A DNA stretch of 64,000 nucleotides from Plasmodium coatneyi (lineage: Eukaryota > Apicomplexa > Aconoidasida > Haemosporida > Plasmodiidae): positions 2,232,001 to 2,296,000 of the forward strand of contig NC_033564.1 of NCBI RefSeq assembly GCF_001680005.1, given 5' to 3'. Of the stretch, positions 1 through 10,722 are shown in pieces. Each line of letters opens with the position of its first letter. Position 1 is the first letter of the stretch. The position numbers and the translations under genes were made by a program. The notes under the pieces were generated by a model. That model had not been told where the DNA came from and did no database searches. It saw only the letters and a list, made by a program, of their open reading frames with translations.

Positions 1-132
1 CGCCAAGTTCGAGAATGTGCAGTGTGTACCGTGTCGCTAAACATATGCACACATGAGGAACGGGTTTATCTTTTCTAAATGATCTACACCACGCAGTGTA
101 AAGATACCAGCAGATTTTACCCGTTACAACTT

Positions 133-202
133 AAAAAAAAAAAAAAAAAAATCAGCAGCTAGCTAAAAAATGGCTAGCTGAGTTTTTTTTTTTTTTTTTT
201 TT
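133..202. repeat. Long A/T-flanked inverted repeat (hairpin-forming)
   Basis: A run of 19 A (133-151) is followed by CAGCTAGC (156-163), a short A-rich loop, the exact reverse complement GCTAGCTG (173-180) and a run of 20 T (183-202). Both the 8-bp core and the flanking A and T runs can pair. It sits in the presumed intron upstream of the exon at 221. Confidence 0.6.
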
Positions 203-220
203 AATTTCCCTTTTGTTCAG

Positions 221-779
221 AACGTTCTGTACATGATACATCACATATTTAAAAGACTAACAAATGGATTTACCAAATATTTGAATTACTTTTCGGAACA
301 CGAGGACCTCCTTATCAATTTCAAAAGAGTGATGACTTTCGAAGAGAAATTCGTTTTGGAAATATATTCCCAAATGTGTCAGGATGTTGAAGGTGGGCAC
401 CAAGTGAGAGCGGCGCGGGAGAAACAGCTTCAGCGCAGTGTACATAGACATAGGGGGGACCCCGCAAATGTGTTTATGTGTTTATGCGTTCATGTACCCA
501 TTTGGGAGATAGGTCAATAACATGGCACGGCTACACCGATGCGAACCACCGTGTAGTCACTGCTTTGAACTTGTTTCCCCTTTTTTTTTTTTTTTAGCAA
601 ACCGGTTGGCAATTCTCGAGAAGGACAAAAACTGCCTTAGCGGCAAGGTAAAATCGTGCGCGGAGAAAATAGAACAAATGGAAAAAAGGCTCCAGATTAC
701 GACGGAGGAGGGTTATAGGAAAAATGTCGACGAATTGGAGAATTATTACAACTACGTTCGGGCGGGGGGTGAATTATAA
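221..779 (+). CDS. Unknown small coiled-coil protein, last two exons (5' end not resolved)
   Basis: Two exons can be joined: 221-392 and 598-779. The intron begins GTGGGC at 393 and ends in a T-rich tract plus TAG at 595-597, and the phase (1) closes exactly. The reading frame stays open from an ATG at 233 back to 221, directly after a T-rich tract ending in CAG at 218-220. I therefore think 221 is an internal exon start and that further 5' exons exist, possibly off the window; alternatively the protein starts at 233 (113 aa). The first exon is helical and mixed in charge. The second is Lys/Glu-rich with heptad-like leucine and methionine spacing, which predicts a coiled coil. I do not recognise the family. 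The stop is TAA at 777. Confidence 0.55.
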
Positions 780-2516
780 TGGTGGAACACAAATGTGTAA
801 GGGAGTAAGAGCGCCCTTTTAGCATGATTCGACTTTTTGGCAAATATTAAGGGAGCGCTTTGCATATTTTCATCACCTTAAAATGATAGAAGAACTAACC
901 AGTGGGGGTGAAGACGTGAATTATAAGGAACTTCCTTAAAAAGTATTTTTATTTTTAAAATGAAAAATTATTTGAATTTGAATTTTTTTTCTAATATAAA
1001 CTTCCCCCAATAAGAGTGCTACACAACAAATAAATTTATAAAAAAAGAAAATTTTCCCCCCCTTTTAAAACTAGCATATTCGTGCTTTTCTCAGCAGTGC
1101 TTCTTACATAGTACAAATTTAAATTAATGCCATTTTGGAAATGCAGAAAATTGGTGCCATGCTCTGGGGGTAGCTATGTCACATTTCCGTTTGACTAAAA
1201 AGAACATTTAGCGCGCTCTTACGTTTGTAGAATGGCACAAATGTGTACGTAATATGTGTAATTCACGTGTGCGTGCATGTACGAAAGTATGTTGTAGAGC
1301 TGGAGGGGGTAATTATTTTAAGGTGCCTGAAAAAGAACATTGCTTTCCCATTGGTTGTGCGCTCCCTGAATTTTGCTACATCCGTTTTTCCTCCACAGTT
1401 TTTGTACCTCTGCCCGGGCTGCAACTATTTATGTAGATATATCTATGTTGGCCCTTTGCAAAATTTGTTCTTGGTTCCTCCACTCCGCTGAAACGTTCTA
1501 CCCCCCAACATGCAATGTGTAACCCACCGCCGTTCTCGCTTAATCTGAATTCTTTAAATTTGTGCATTCAAATTTGTGCATTTAATTTTGTGCATTTAAA
1601 TCTGTACTTTTTAACTCTTTACATTTAAATCCTCTTTTTAGAGATGTTCGCAGGGGTATTTTTATTTTTATACTCGCTCTTGAAACCGATGTTGGAAGAG
1701 CTCCTGGAATTTTAGCTCTTAACCACTTCTTTTAGCGCCCATTTGTAGGGCCCATTTTATAAATTAGTGTTGTATATTAAATTTTTTTTTTTTTCGCAAC
1801 TGTTCTTAAATGTACGGACGTATATGAGAGGATAAAAAAAAAAAAAAAAAAAAAAAATCAGATCGATTAATACGAAAAAGAAATAACTGAATTGCCGTGG
1901 CAATGAAAAAAGGATTACGCAATATAGAGGATTGTAGAAACTGTTTTTCTTCCTCTTCGACACGCACGAGGAAGTTTGCCTTTGCCCGGTGAATCAGATA
2001 TGCATGAATTGCCGTTATGAACGCGCAGCTCTGCAATTGAATTTCTACGCGGTGAGTACGTTTGAACGTATTTATATACATTCAGCGATTGGTCCACTGG
2101 CCCACTAGTAACGTCGTGCGGTCGTCTATCTGCATACGCATCGTTGATGGGTGCCTACCTTAGATATCCTGAAACTGCATAACCGGAAGGGCATCGCAAA
2201 ATAGGGCAAGCGCGACAAGGGAGGCAATCCCCGTGAATAACGCAAATCTACAAAAAGGGAAAAAAACAAAATTTCAGCTTTAAAATGTAGAGATGAGAAA
2301 TTGCGCTCAAAAGGTCAAAGTCGAAGAGAGAGTTTTATTTTTTCCCTTGTTTGTACTAAGCGAGTAGTGTACGTGGGGGAGAAGAGCCCAATTCCCATTT
2401 TAATAGAACACGCTCGACAAGACGAAGCGTGTGTTTCTGCTCACAGCTCCGACGGACGGCGTAGCCAGCATGTTACTGAAGGCCAGGGGGCGATATTCAC
2501 ATGGCAGAAGGGAAAT
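780..2516. other. Intergenic, AT-rich; no gene seen
   Basis: This stretch holds the 3' flank of the preceding gene and the promoter and 5' leader of the hydrolase gene. It contains several homopolymer runs, notably about 24 A near 1835-1858, and imperfect repeats of the type ATTTGTGCATTTAAAT near 1556-1610. Only short, composition-driven reading frames are present. The hydrolase frame is open upstream to 2301 but has no ATG before 2517. Confidence 0.6.
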
Positions 2517-4949
2517 ATGTTCTCGAGCGAGCTGAACGGAAAAGACGTGTGCGGGCCGGGTTCTGAACAGAGGTATGAAGTGCAACTCGGAGAAGCGCGA
2601 AGAGAAGAGGTACGTAAGGATGAAGCACAAGGTGGGGAAACTAGATCCGATGAGGCGTCCAGTCTGGACGATGGGGAAGGAGATTCCCCAATGAGGGATG
2701 TCAACTGCATGGAGGGGGTCAAAAGAAGATACGCGAAAAAAAAGAAAAAGAAAGAATCCATTTTTTTTCCATTCCTGAGTGAGAAGTCATCGAAGAAGAA
2801 GGACTGGCTTGCTGGAAATGTCATATCTATTTTTGCGTTTTTTCTATTGTTGTATATCGTAAGGAAGGGAATTAACACTCTGCAGGAAGTATCAACCGAC
2901 GGGGGTAACTATGCCGAAAACGATTTTACAAATAGTGGGAGAAAGGGGGGGTCCTCCTTGAAGCCCTATTTCAGCAGAAACGGAGATAGCGAAAATTTCC
3001 CCTTTGAGGACGACGAGTTTATTTACATCCCCAACAGGAAGAGCGACAACACGATACGTTTAAAGAATGTTGCAGGGACCGAAATTATAGACAACAATTT
3101 TCTAAGCGTGTATTCAGAAAACATGAAGTATTTAAGACAGACAAGTTTGAATTATTCCCTTCATCAGAGAGCGCTATCCACAGAATGTTACGTCTATTTT
3201 AGGAGTTTTTTAAAGCAAGCTATTTCCCCACACAGCTTAACCAAAGCGATTAAGATCGACAAGGAGTATATCTACCCATGGGATGTGATCACGCAAGAGG
3301 ATGTAGAGAAAATTATCGAAAATGCAAAATTTTATGGGTTCTTATTTACGTGGTTTAAAAATCATCGAAAGGCACAGAAGGTAGATAGAGTGACTTTGAA
3401 AAGGGAAATGCCTGTTTTGTCTCCTCGATTTGTACAGAGGCCAGATATATACACACACTTCTTTAAAAATAACAATGTGAAGGAGCCTAATTTTTATGGT
3501 ATTCACTACACGTGGTTAGGTCATGCGACAGGATTGGTTGTAGTTGATGGGTTCAAAATATTAGTAGATCCCGTTTTTAAAATTGAGTTGTTAAGTTTGA
3601 AGGGAATAACCAGATCCCTCATTAATTGGGCAAATGTAAAAATCATGGGAGGGTTAGGAGAAAGGATAACAAGATCCCCATGTAACATATCGAATTTGCC
3701 TGACGATTTACATGCGGTGTTCGTTTCGCATAACCACAATGATCACATTATGGAGGAGGACGTTCGAATATTATGTAAGCTAAAAAAATTCCAGCATGTG
3801 TTGTGGTATGTGCCAGAAGGTACAGCTAGTTTTTTCATAGAAGAAGGTTGTAAAGCGGCCAAAATTTTTGAGATGTCCTGGGGTGATGAAAGATGGGTTT
3901 CCTGCTGGATTTCTCACAAACAATTCAAGTGTAAGGATGGCATTTGGAACAGTAAAAGTGCAGAAAAGGAAGTATTCAAATATAAGATAATTTATGCTCC
4001 TACGTTGCATTGGTCAGGTAGGAAGGATAATCTTAGTGACATTAATCACTCTCTTTGGGGGTCGTTAATATTGAAGGGACCAAAGCATCGATTTTATTTT
4101 TCCGGTGATACGGCCTACTTGAAAGAAAACTTTGAAGAATTTAAAAAAATCGGACGGCTACATGGGCCATTTCATCTAGCCGCAATTGCCATTGGAGCGT
4201 ATGAACCGAATAACTCCTTGAAATATCACCATGTGCATCCATGGGAATCGGTAAAAATATGGAGGGACATAAAAGCAGAAATGGCCATTGGAGTTCATTG
4301 GGGGACGTTCCGATTATCAGCTGAGGAGTTTATGCAACCTAGGGATGAGTTAGAAGCAGCCCTGTTGGGTGTCGGTCTGCACACCTTACGTAATTCTATC
4401 TTACCATTCGAGAAGAGAAAAATGGAGATATTGAAAAAGTATTCCCTTAAGAATGAAGATGAGGAAGAAGACGAAACGGATGACCTGGAGGATCTGAAGG
4501 AGTATTTTTATCCCCCCACAGAGGAAAACGCACATGAGTACACAGATAGTTTCCATTCACTTTTTGCAAAAAATATGAACCTCTTCTATAGTGACATTGA
4601 TAAAAATTATGTTAAGCATATGTACCAACAGAAGAGGCTATACGGATCTACGTATAACAGATATAAGAGAGCTCTGTTTTTGCGCAATTCGAAGAAGCTT
4701 CCAAAAAGCTGGAAGAAGTTGCTCCTAAATTTGTCTATACGCTTTCAAACCATCCCCATTGGGGGATCTATGGAGGTTATTTCGAAGGAGGACAACACCA
4801 TATCGATGACGAGGTCCACTGAATATAATGCCATGCAGTACGAGCACTACACCTTTCCCAAGTGGTACAACGACAAGGAGAAGGAGGAGACCCTCAGTCA
4901 GAACTCCCTTTCGCTGGAGGATCTCATGGACTTCCACATAGTCAGTTAG
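2517..4949 (+). CDS. NAPE-PLD-like metallo-beta-lactamase-fold hydrolase with N-terminal membrane anchor
   Basis: This is a single-exon gene of 810 aa counted from the first in-frame ATG. The upstream 216 nt are open but lack an ATG, so a further 5' exon is possible. Family: N-acyl-phosphatidylethanolamine-hydrolysing phospholipase D, a zinc hydrolase releasing N-acylethanolamines. The zinc signature is intact: H405-N-H407-N-D409-H410, then H498 (LHWSGR), D531 (FSGDTAY) and H594 (GVHWGTF), in the family's order and roughly its spacing. A basic segment followed by one hydrophobic stretch (IFAFFLLLYIV, about residue 108) predicts a membrane anchor, which is unusual for the mammalian enzyme. The protein is about twice the size of human NAPE-PLD; the extra length is a charged N-terminus and a C-terminal extension with an acidic run. 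The substrate in the parasite is inferred from the family only. Confidence 0.85.
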   Translation: MFSSELNGKDVCGPGSEQRYEVQLGEARREEVRKDEAQGGETRSDEASSLDDGEGDSPMRDVNCMEGVKRRYAKKKKKKESIFFPFLSEKSSKKKDWLAGNVISIFAFFLLLYIVRKGINTLQEVSTDGGNYAENDFTNSGRKGGSSLKPYFSRNGDSENFPFEDDEFIYIPNRKSDNTIRLKNVAGTEIIDNNFLSVYSENMKYLRQTSLNYSLHQRALSTECYVYFRSFLKQAISPHSLTKAIKIDKEYIYPWDVITQEDVEKIIENAKFYGFLFTWFKNHRKAQKVDRVTLKREMPVLSPRFVQRPDIYTHFFKNNNVKEPNFYGIHYTWLGHATGLVVVDGFKILVDPVFKIELLSLKGITRSLINWANVKIMGGLGERITRSPCNISNLPDDLHAVFVSHNHNDHIMEEDVRILCKLKKFQHVLWYVPEGTASFFIEEGCKAAKIFEMSWGDERWVSCWISHKQFKCKDGIWNSKSAEKEVFKYKIIYAPTLHWSGRKDNLSDINHSLWGSLILKGPKHRFYFSGDTAYLKENFEEFKKIGRLHGPFHLAAIAIGAYEPNNSLKYHHVHPWESVKIWRDIKAEMAIGVHWGTFRLSAEEFMQPRDELEAALLGVGLHTLRNSILPFEKRKMEILKKYSLKNEDEEEDETDDLEDLKEYFYPPTEENAHEYTDSFHSLFAKNMNLFYSDIDKNYVKHMYQQKRLYGSTYNRYKRALFLRNSKKLPKSWKKLLLNLSIRFQTIPIGGSMEVISKEDNTISMTRSTEYNAMQYEHYTFPKWYNDKEKEETLSQNSLSLEDLMDFHIVS

Positions 4950-5639
4950 GTGTATCCGTCAGGGGTGACCCTAACTAATGTTTGCAATACGGTACCTGTA
5001 GCGCGCGCAATTTTGTTCAGAGGTGCCAAATCGTTCATAATGTTTTCTACTTAATACGCCCGTCACTCCCCCATTATGTCTTTCCCCCTGCTGATTCTTT
5101 TCCCCTTGGCAACCAGTTGTTGCTTCCCCTTTTGCGCGCACATTTTTCGTCCACACCGTGGTGTGTTCCCTTTTTTCATTACTTCCCGTTTGTCGTTCCG
5201 CCATGGATCATTTTCTTTTTTTTGTTTTTCGGCCGTGATTCGCGGGGCACGTTTGCATGTGGTTTTGCTGCCCTGTGCACTGCTCCCTTTTGCCCATTTT
5301 TAATTTTCTTTTTTGTTTGGAACATATTAACTTCGTGGTCGCCTCGCGGTGACCCTCTTCAATCTCCTAGTGTATATGTGTCCATTTCGCGAAAACGACG
5401 CGCCTTCTCATAGGTCCTTTTTTAAAAAAAAAAAAAAAGCGGTGATCAGTATAGGGGTATTCCGACTGTCCCTACACAGGGAACACCACACAGCTGGTAC
5501 GCCATTACACCATTACACAATTACACCATTTTTTATTTATGCAAGGGGGTTACATAATTAAGTAAAGCGATGTATATACGCTGTATGTACAGAGGTACAC
5601 GTGTACATGTGAGACCATATGTAGGGTTGCTTGAGCCTG
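4950..5639. other. Convergent 3' flanks; no gene seen
   Basis: The stretch lies between the ends of the plus-strand hydrolase and the minus-strand hydratase. It is rich in pyrimidine tracts with one A run near 5426. Reading frames here look like low-complexity translation (Phe/Pro-rich) and I reject them. Confidence 0.6.
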
Positions 5640-7133
5640 TTATCCAGGAAAGCGAGGCTGATTATCGCGCCCCCCATCGTAGAGGAAGTGGAAATAGAGG
5701 GGAATTCCTTTTATAACATCCGAAGCGAGGAGACCTCTGTGGTACTTTTTAAATTCCTCTCTGCACAAATATTTTAAGAAGAAGCTGCCGCAAAAAGTGG
5801 AGAGCGCGTCGAGACATTCGTTCTGTCCGTCGGTGGAGTCCACGTGGAAGGCCTCCTTCAGGGTTGGAGAAATCTTATCCTTCTTCTTCCCCGCCCAGGA
5901 GAGGAAAACGGCCAGCAGTCCGGTCTGCAGGTGGGGAGGGCGTAAATGCGTGAATGAACACGTGAGGGCACGAATATATATATATATATATATAGATATA
6001 GATATATATGTATATGTATGATGCGCTCATGTGTATGTGCTCACCAGAACGTCGCCCAGCCCCGCTGGCCTCTTAAAACACGGGTCCTGCACAGAGGAAA
6101 CGAAAAAAAAATCCCTGGAAATAAACACGTCGTAAAAACCCTTTATCAGTATTTTGGGACCACCAAACAGTTGCATCAACTTATGACCCTCATGGACAAT
6201 TCTATCCGTGGTCAAATCTTCGAAGTTTAAATTTTTGCCATCCTCCGTGAGAAGAAAAATCATTTTCCTGAACTCATTCTTATTTGGCGTAAATAAACAA
6301 TGCGCATAATTTTGTATTAAAGAAAATATCTCCCTAGTGGTTAGAACAAATTCAATAATGTCTGCGTCGAGTATTAGGAAGATATTTTTTTTTATCATTT
6401 TTTTTATTATATAGGTGAGGCACTCTTTGGTCACCTCATCGATGGACCCAAGACCTGGTCCCAAAACACAACAATCAATTCGATTGGCCAAATAATCTGT
6501 GCAGTTTTTTAATTCTTCCCCTGGGAAATTGTTTATTTTTGACTTTTGGTTGTATAAGTACGGGTAGACAATTATCTCTGGGCTGTAGCACTTGAGGGGG
6601 ATCCCATTTTCCTGTGCTGTTATGACGAAGGATAAATCAGCTCCGAGTTTTAAGGCGCTCATGGCTGATAGGAAGGGGGCGCCGCTGTATACTTCGCTGC
6701 CCCCGACGACGCATATTTTTCCTCCGCATCCTTTATAATCCTTGGGGGATAGGTCGGGTATGACGTACTGTTGGAGACGGTACAGCGTTTCGTCTTCGAG
6801 GGGGAAGGGAAAGAAAATGCAAAAATGGCAAATGCATGCATATAGTGTAGTGAGGCTAGGAAGAAGTGGCGTGGGTATAAGATGAGGAATATCAACCAAA
6901 TGAGACGTGTGTGTAGGGCAATATATTCTACCCTCTCGTTTCTCTCTTTTGGTTTATTTGGGTAAGTTTTACTCAACTGTTATAACTTTTTATCAATTTT
7001 TATCAGTTCTTTTCTATCATTGCCAACTTTTCTCACTTTTTCAATTTTTCTCATTTGCGCTTTTACTTGGCAGCTTCCTATTCAAGTGGACCCTGGTCAG
7101 CTGCGGATCTGCACTGACGGAATACTCTTCCAT
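5640..7133 (-). CDS. NAXD: ATP-dependent (S)-NAD(P)H-hydrate dehydratase (CARKD family)
   Basis: Three exons on the minus strand: 7133-7067, 6793-6045 and 5924-5640, giving 366 aa. Introns are 6794-7066 (GTAAAA..AAG) and 5925-6044 (GTGAGC..CAG), and all phases close. The enzyme repairs damaged hydrated NADH and NADPH using ATP or ADP. The ribokinase-like fold is visible: GKICVVGGSEVYSGAP (glycine-rich start), VLGPGLGS, LDADI, FTPNKNEF, and RPAGLGDVLTGLLA near the C-terminus, where the Asp matches the family's catalytic residue. The family usually has a Thr or Ser between the two glycines (GTGD/GSGD); here it is Leu. The two ends of the GLGDVL/TGLLA motif lie on different exons, which supports the splice. 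No clear targeting sequence, so it is probably cytosolic. It diverges from the S21 gene. Confidence 0.9.
5974..6015. repeat. TA/GATA microsatellite in the hydratase intron
   Basis: A run of (AT)n grading into GATATA units lies inside the second intron of the hydratase gene. It is a simple repeat and probably length-polymorphic. Confidence 0.7.
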
Positions 7134-8288
7134 GGTTTAGCGCCCTATTGGGGGAGAACGTAATGACGTGAGGGGGGAAACTCCTTTTGCTTTCACGCAA
7201 CATGGAGGATGCCTATTTAACTACAAACAGTGGAGCGTATTGGTGAGCCCCATTCTTTCGTGTCATTTAAAAGGGGAAGGAAGAAGTGATAAAATTTTGA
7301 AAACTCTGGATATTCGAAGTGAACAGAGGGAAGGAGACACACGTACGTTGGAATTTACGTATGATCCAATTGTGGTGACAGATGTGTGTGGGGGGAGAAG
7401 ACCCCTCGCTTTTGTGGTATAAGTGGAAACCCTACGTGACCTACATTGCCGATATGCGCAAATGTGTCGAGTCACATTTTTCTGTTTTTCCCGCAGGGGG
7501 GTTTTACCGTGGTGTTATACAGAAACGGGTGTTTGCACAATTGCACGTTGCATGTTCGTATAATTTTTTTTTTTTTTTTTTTTTGCGCCGAGATGATCTG
7601 CCCCAAGGGGCAATAAACACTTCACGTTATGTTACCTTTGGCCCACATTTGCGGGGGCGAACTTTTCTAACTCTATTTTGTGACCAGATTAAATTTGTGG
7701 AGCGCCATTTAGGGGGTACTTTTCCTCAAACAAAAAAAAAAAAAACGCATAATGTTGAATAGGGCGTTACTTGTCCCCCTTTATATGTATCTCCAAGTTG
7801 TTCCTTTATTATTATTTTTTTTTTTTTCTCCCCACGGGTGGGTTGTTATACTATGCCGTAGAGGGGTGAATTTAGTCAGTGGTATTTTTTTTTTTTCCTT
7901 GCCCCTTTAAACCGGTCCCTCATCCCCGTTTGGCGCTTTTTTTTTTTCTTTTTTTTGTATTCATTTTTTCTCCCCCCAACTGAAGCAGCATAAAAAAAAA
8001 AGGAAAAAAAAAAATAAAGAAATATACGGCTCGGTAATTTAGCAAGTATATCTCGCATAATAATAATTGCACAAAAGGAAAAAAAAAATAGTGAGTCACG
8101 AAGCAAACAAAAGAATAATTTTGCGCGAACTAAACCCTTCGTATTATCTGCTTTTTTTTAGCAATTATAAATTCTTTAATAAAAAGGGATTTCCCATTTG
8201 GAGCATTCACACTTTTGTATGCTTTTTACTTCCACGCGGTTTTTACCATTTATTTATCCCCATTTCCTCAACTTTTCCGTTCATCAAA
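7134..8288. promoter_or_regulatory. Divergent intergenic region (hydratase / S21 promoters)
   Basis: The region separates two genes transcribed away from each other, so it should hold both promoters and 5' leaders. It has many T runs (7565-7584, 7817-7827) and A runs. I see no recognisable sequence-specific element and no convincing gene. Confidence 0.5.
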
Positions 8289-8963
8289 ATGTTTAACGAC
8301 CAGAAAGTTTTAGTCGACATTTACATCCCAAGGAAATGTTCGGCTACATCGAGACTCATCCACGCCAAGGAACATGGAGCTGTTCAAATTAACGTTGGCA
8401 TGGTAAGCAACCCACGTGGAGTGAAAAAATAGAGCAGTTAAAACTGAAAATTGAAAAAAGAAGGAACGAGAAAGGAATATTTTAACCGTCGAGAGAAGAG
8501 TACAGCCCCGCGTATAGGAAACATCGGCGTGTGATTTGGGGGTCCCACAAAATGGGACTTGGGCTCGTAGTTGAACTGCTGCCAGTGGAGTGGTTAATTA
8601 GTTCCACTTAACATAACAAACGAGGGAGAAAAAAGAAGCGGGAATAAAAGTGGAAAAAAAAAGAAATGGAGTTGCACGGAACTCCATAGCATTATTACTC
8701 ATTTTGAAAAGCTCGCTCAGTAGCGTGGGCTTCCATATAAATCATTCTTCTCACGTTTTTGTATGCCAACGAGCGTATACTCAATTTGGTGAACACGTAT
8801 TGCATCTTTCTTGCACCCCAACCCGCAGGTTAACAAGAATGGAGTGTACACGGGCGAAACGGAAACCTTTGCCATTGCTGGCCACGTCAGACAGAAGGGA
8901 GAATCGGACGCCTGCATGAACCGTCTCCTCCACGAGAAGAAGATGTTGTCCTTCCCGAATTAG
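8289..8963 (+). CDS. RPS21: 40S ribosomal protein S21 (eS21)
   Basis: Two exons, 8289-8402 and 8829-8963, code for 82 aa, the family's usual length. The 426-nt intron starts GTAAGC, ends CCGCAG and is phase 0. The protein begins [20 protein letters not shown], continues with the conserved [13 protein letters not shown] segment, and exon 2 carries the [20 protein letters not shown] core. This is a component of the small ribosomal subunit. Start choice is firm because the N-terminus matches the family and the ATG is preceded by CAAA. Confidence 0.97.
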
Positions 8964-9550
8964 GGCAGCGCGCCAAGGCGAAAAAGTAAAAAAGTAAAGA
9001 AGCATGGATGTGAAGACGTGTGAACATTTCTCGGACGTAGCCGCATGTTGTGCGGTTGAAGCGCATGGTCGTCTGCCAGGCCATTTCTTCCATTATGCTG
9101 ATGCCCCTATTTCGTCATTTTAACTTTTTCTTTTTTTTTTTTTTTTGCATATTTTTTCGCAAATTTTTTCCCTTTTTGGGATATGTGAAGCATATACTGT
9201 GTTTTTCCACCCAATTCGACGTCCATTCTGCGCGTTCGCCTAACTTGGCGACGCAACTCGAAAGACAAAGAAACGAAAACCGAATAGAGAGAGATTAAAC
9301 GCGTGGAAAAAAAATGTGCAATGTAAACTCGATCGCAAAGGTGCAGTATAAAAAACTGACCTGAGCGTTGAGATGCTGTTTTATTAACAAAGGGAAGTTT
9401 GCACGGATGGACAAAAAAAAAAAAAAAAGGTGAACATGAAAAGGTGCTAATATGTAGTACCGCTTAGCATGTCAACCTGAGAGGGAGCTATCCCAAAATA
9501 GTGAAGCGCAAAACGGGTACAGATTCACTGAACAGGAGGAACAACCAGAA
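8964..9550. other. Convergent 3' flanks; no gene seen
   Basis: The 3' ends of S21 (+) and mL49 (-) face each other here. The stretch contains T and A homopolymers (9122-9146, 9413-9428). Nothing protein-like was found in it. Confidence 0.6.
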
Positions 9551-10193
9551 TCAGAACCCGATGTGCTGCAACCACTGCTTTATCTTCATCGTGTGGAGTC
9601 CCTTCACTTCGATATAGCCAATGTGTTCTCTCACGGGCGCTTCGCATATGGTCCGCAGGTGTTCCTTGAACGCCTGAAAGTGGAGGAGTGTCAGAAGTGG
9701 TTTTCCTCATGTAGGCAGACACACATATATGCATGTTGATCAGTGTAATGTAATTATTCACTGAGGAAAAAGGCAATCACAACTAACCTTTATGTCGCCA
9801 TATATGTGCCGCACAACGGTAGTGACAATCGTTCCATGTTTTCTAATCTTTGGATAGACGGGTAAATTCCCAGAGGTCGTCCTGCTGACCTGCGAGGAGG
9901 ACAAAAATGGGATCCACATTGTGGGATTGCTAGTTGGGTGTTACCAACCGGTGAGAATAGAGTATGGAAAGGGGGGAGGGATACAGATACGAAATGGACA
10001 AGGGAGCAAATAAATGAAAAAAGATGGTCTCCCCGTGCAGGAAACCTACCTTAAAGGGAAAGTTAAAGGACGTTTCATTTTTTTTTTTAAATTTGGACTG
10101 GAGAACACCCCTTTTGGGTACAAAAAAAAAAAGGCTCGACAGAGTTACCCTCCTGTTAATATCTGTGCATTTGAAAAAGGGGTAGCCATTCAT
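9551..10193 (-). CDS. MRPL49: Mitochondrial large-subunit ribosomal protein mL49 (Img2 family)
   Basis: Three minus-strand exons, 10193-10050, 9889-9788 and 9673-9551, give 122 aa. Introns start GTAGGT and GTTAGT and end CGCAG and TTCAG, and both junctions are phase 0. The Img2 hallmark VSRTTSGNLPVY opens exon 2, followed by the TVVRHIYGD segment, and exon 3 ends with IEVKGLHTMKIKQWL and a terminal GF. The N-terminus is basic and Ser/Arg-rich with almost no acidic residues, fitting a mitochondrial targeting peptide. The start at 10193 is the first ATG of an open frame; an intron inside this first exon (GTAACT at 10149, CAG before 10095) is an alternative I cannot exclude. The assignment rests on motif recognition without an alignment. 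Confidence 0.8.
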
Positions 10194-10722
10194 CGTTCGT
10201 ACTGACGGAACAGAGGAAGGGGCTTGATTGGACGTTTGGTCAGAGGTTAGTGTATGTGCTGAATGGGGGTGTTACAATGGGTCCTTTTGCGCGCTCTGTT
10301 TGGTAGGACTTTTAATGCATACTTGTGGGTTACCTCTGTGTGGCTTTTCTTACCTTTTCCTTTTTGTTCATTTTTTTTTTTTTTTTTTTTTTTGCTTTCC
10401 TCATGGGGTGCAAAAGTGTATAGAAGTATCAAGTGATTCTCCTCTGGTGGTTGAAAACCCGGTGAGTAATGGCCTCTGCTTGTTAATGCACAGGGGGCGT
10501 GGGGGAAGCGCAAAATGGCATAGCTACTTCGCCTCACCTCGGAGGTGCAAAGCGAGGTGAAGAAAATATCCATTCGTCTAAGCATCCCTCTTGGGAGTAT
10601 AACATTTGTAATCCACGTGAAGCAATATTTTCACTACACTGTGAATATACATGAAGGTGCATTTCAACTTTACCTCCTCACTGTGTTCACACCTTGTAGG
10701 ACCAGATACCTACACCTGCCCT
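10194..10722. other. Intergenic between two minus-strand genes
   Basis: It holds the 3' flank of the Lys-rich gene and the promoter of mL49, with a T run at 10371-10393. A short exon-like segment on the plus strand (10411-10461) was considered and rejected. Confidence 0.5.

Noticed and set aside
2301..2516. N-terminal extension of the NAPE-PLD-like protein
   Set aside because: The frame is open but contains no ATG, and no convincing upstream exon with a matching phase was found.
4982..5413. 143-codon Phe/Pro-rich plus-strand frame
   Set aside because: Translation of pyrimidine tracts in a convergent 3' flank; no ordered sequence.
10411..10461. Plus-strand micro-exon after a T run, ending at a GTGAGT donor
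   Set aside because: It is only about 17 codons long with no partner exon on the plus strand, and it lies in the flank between two minus-strand genes.
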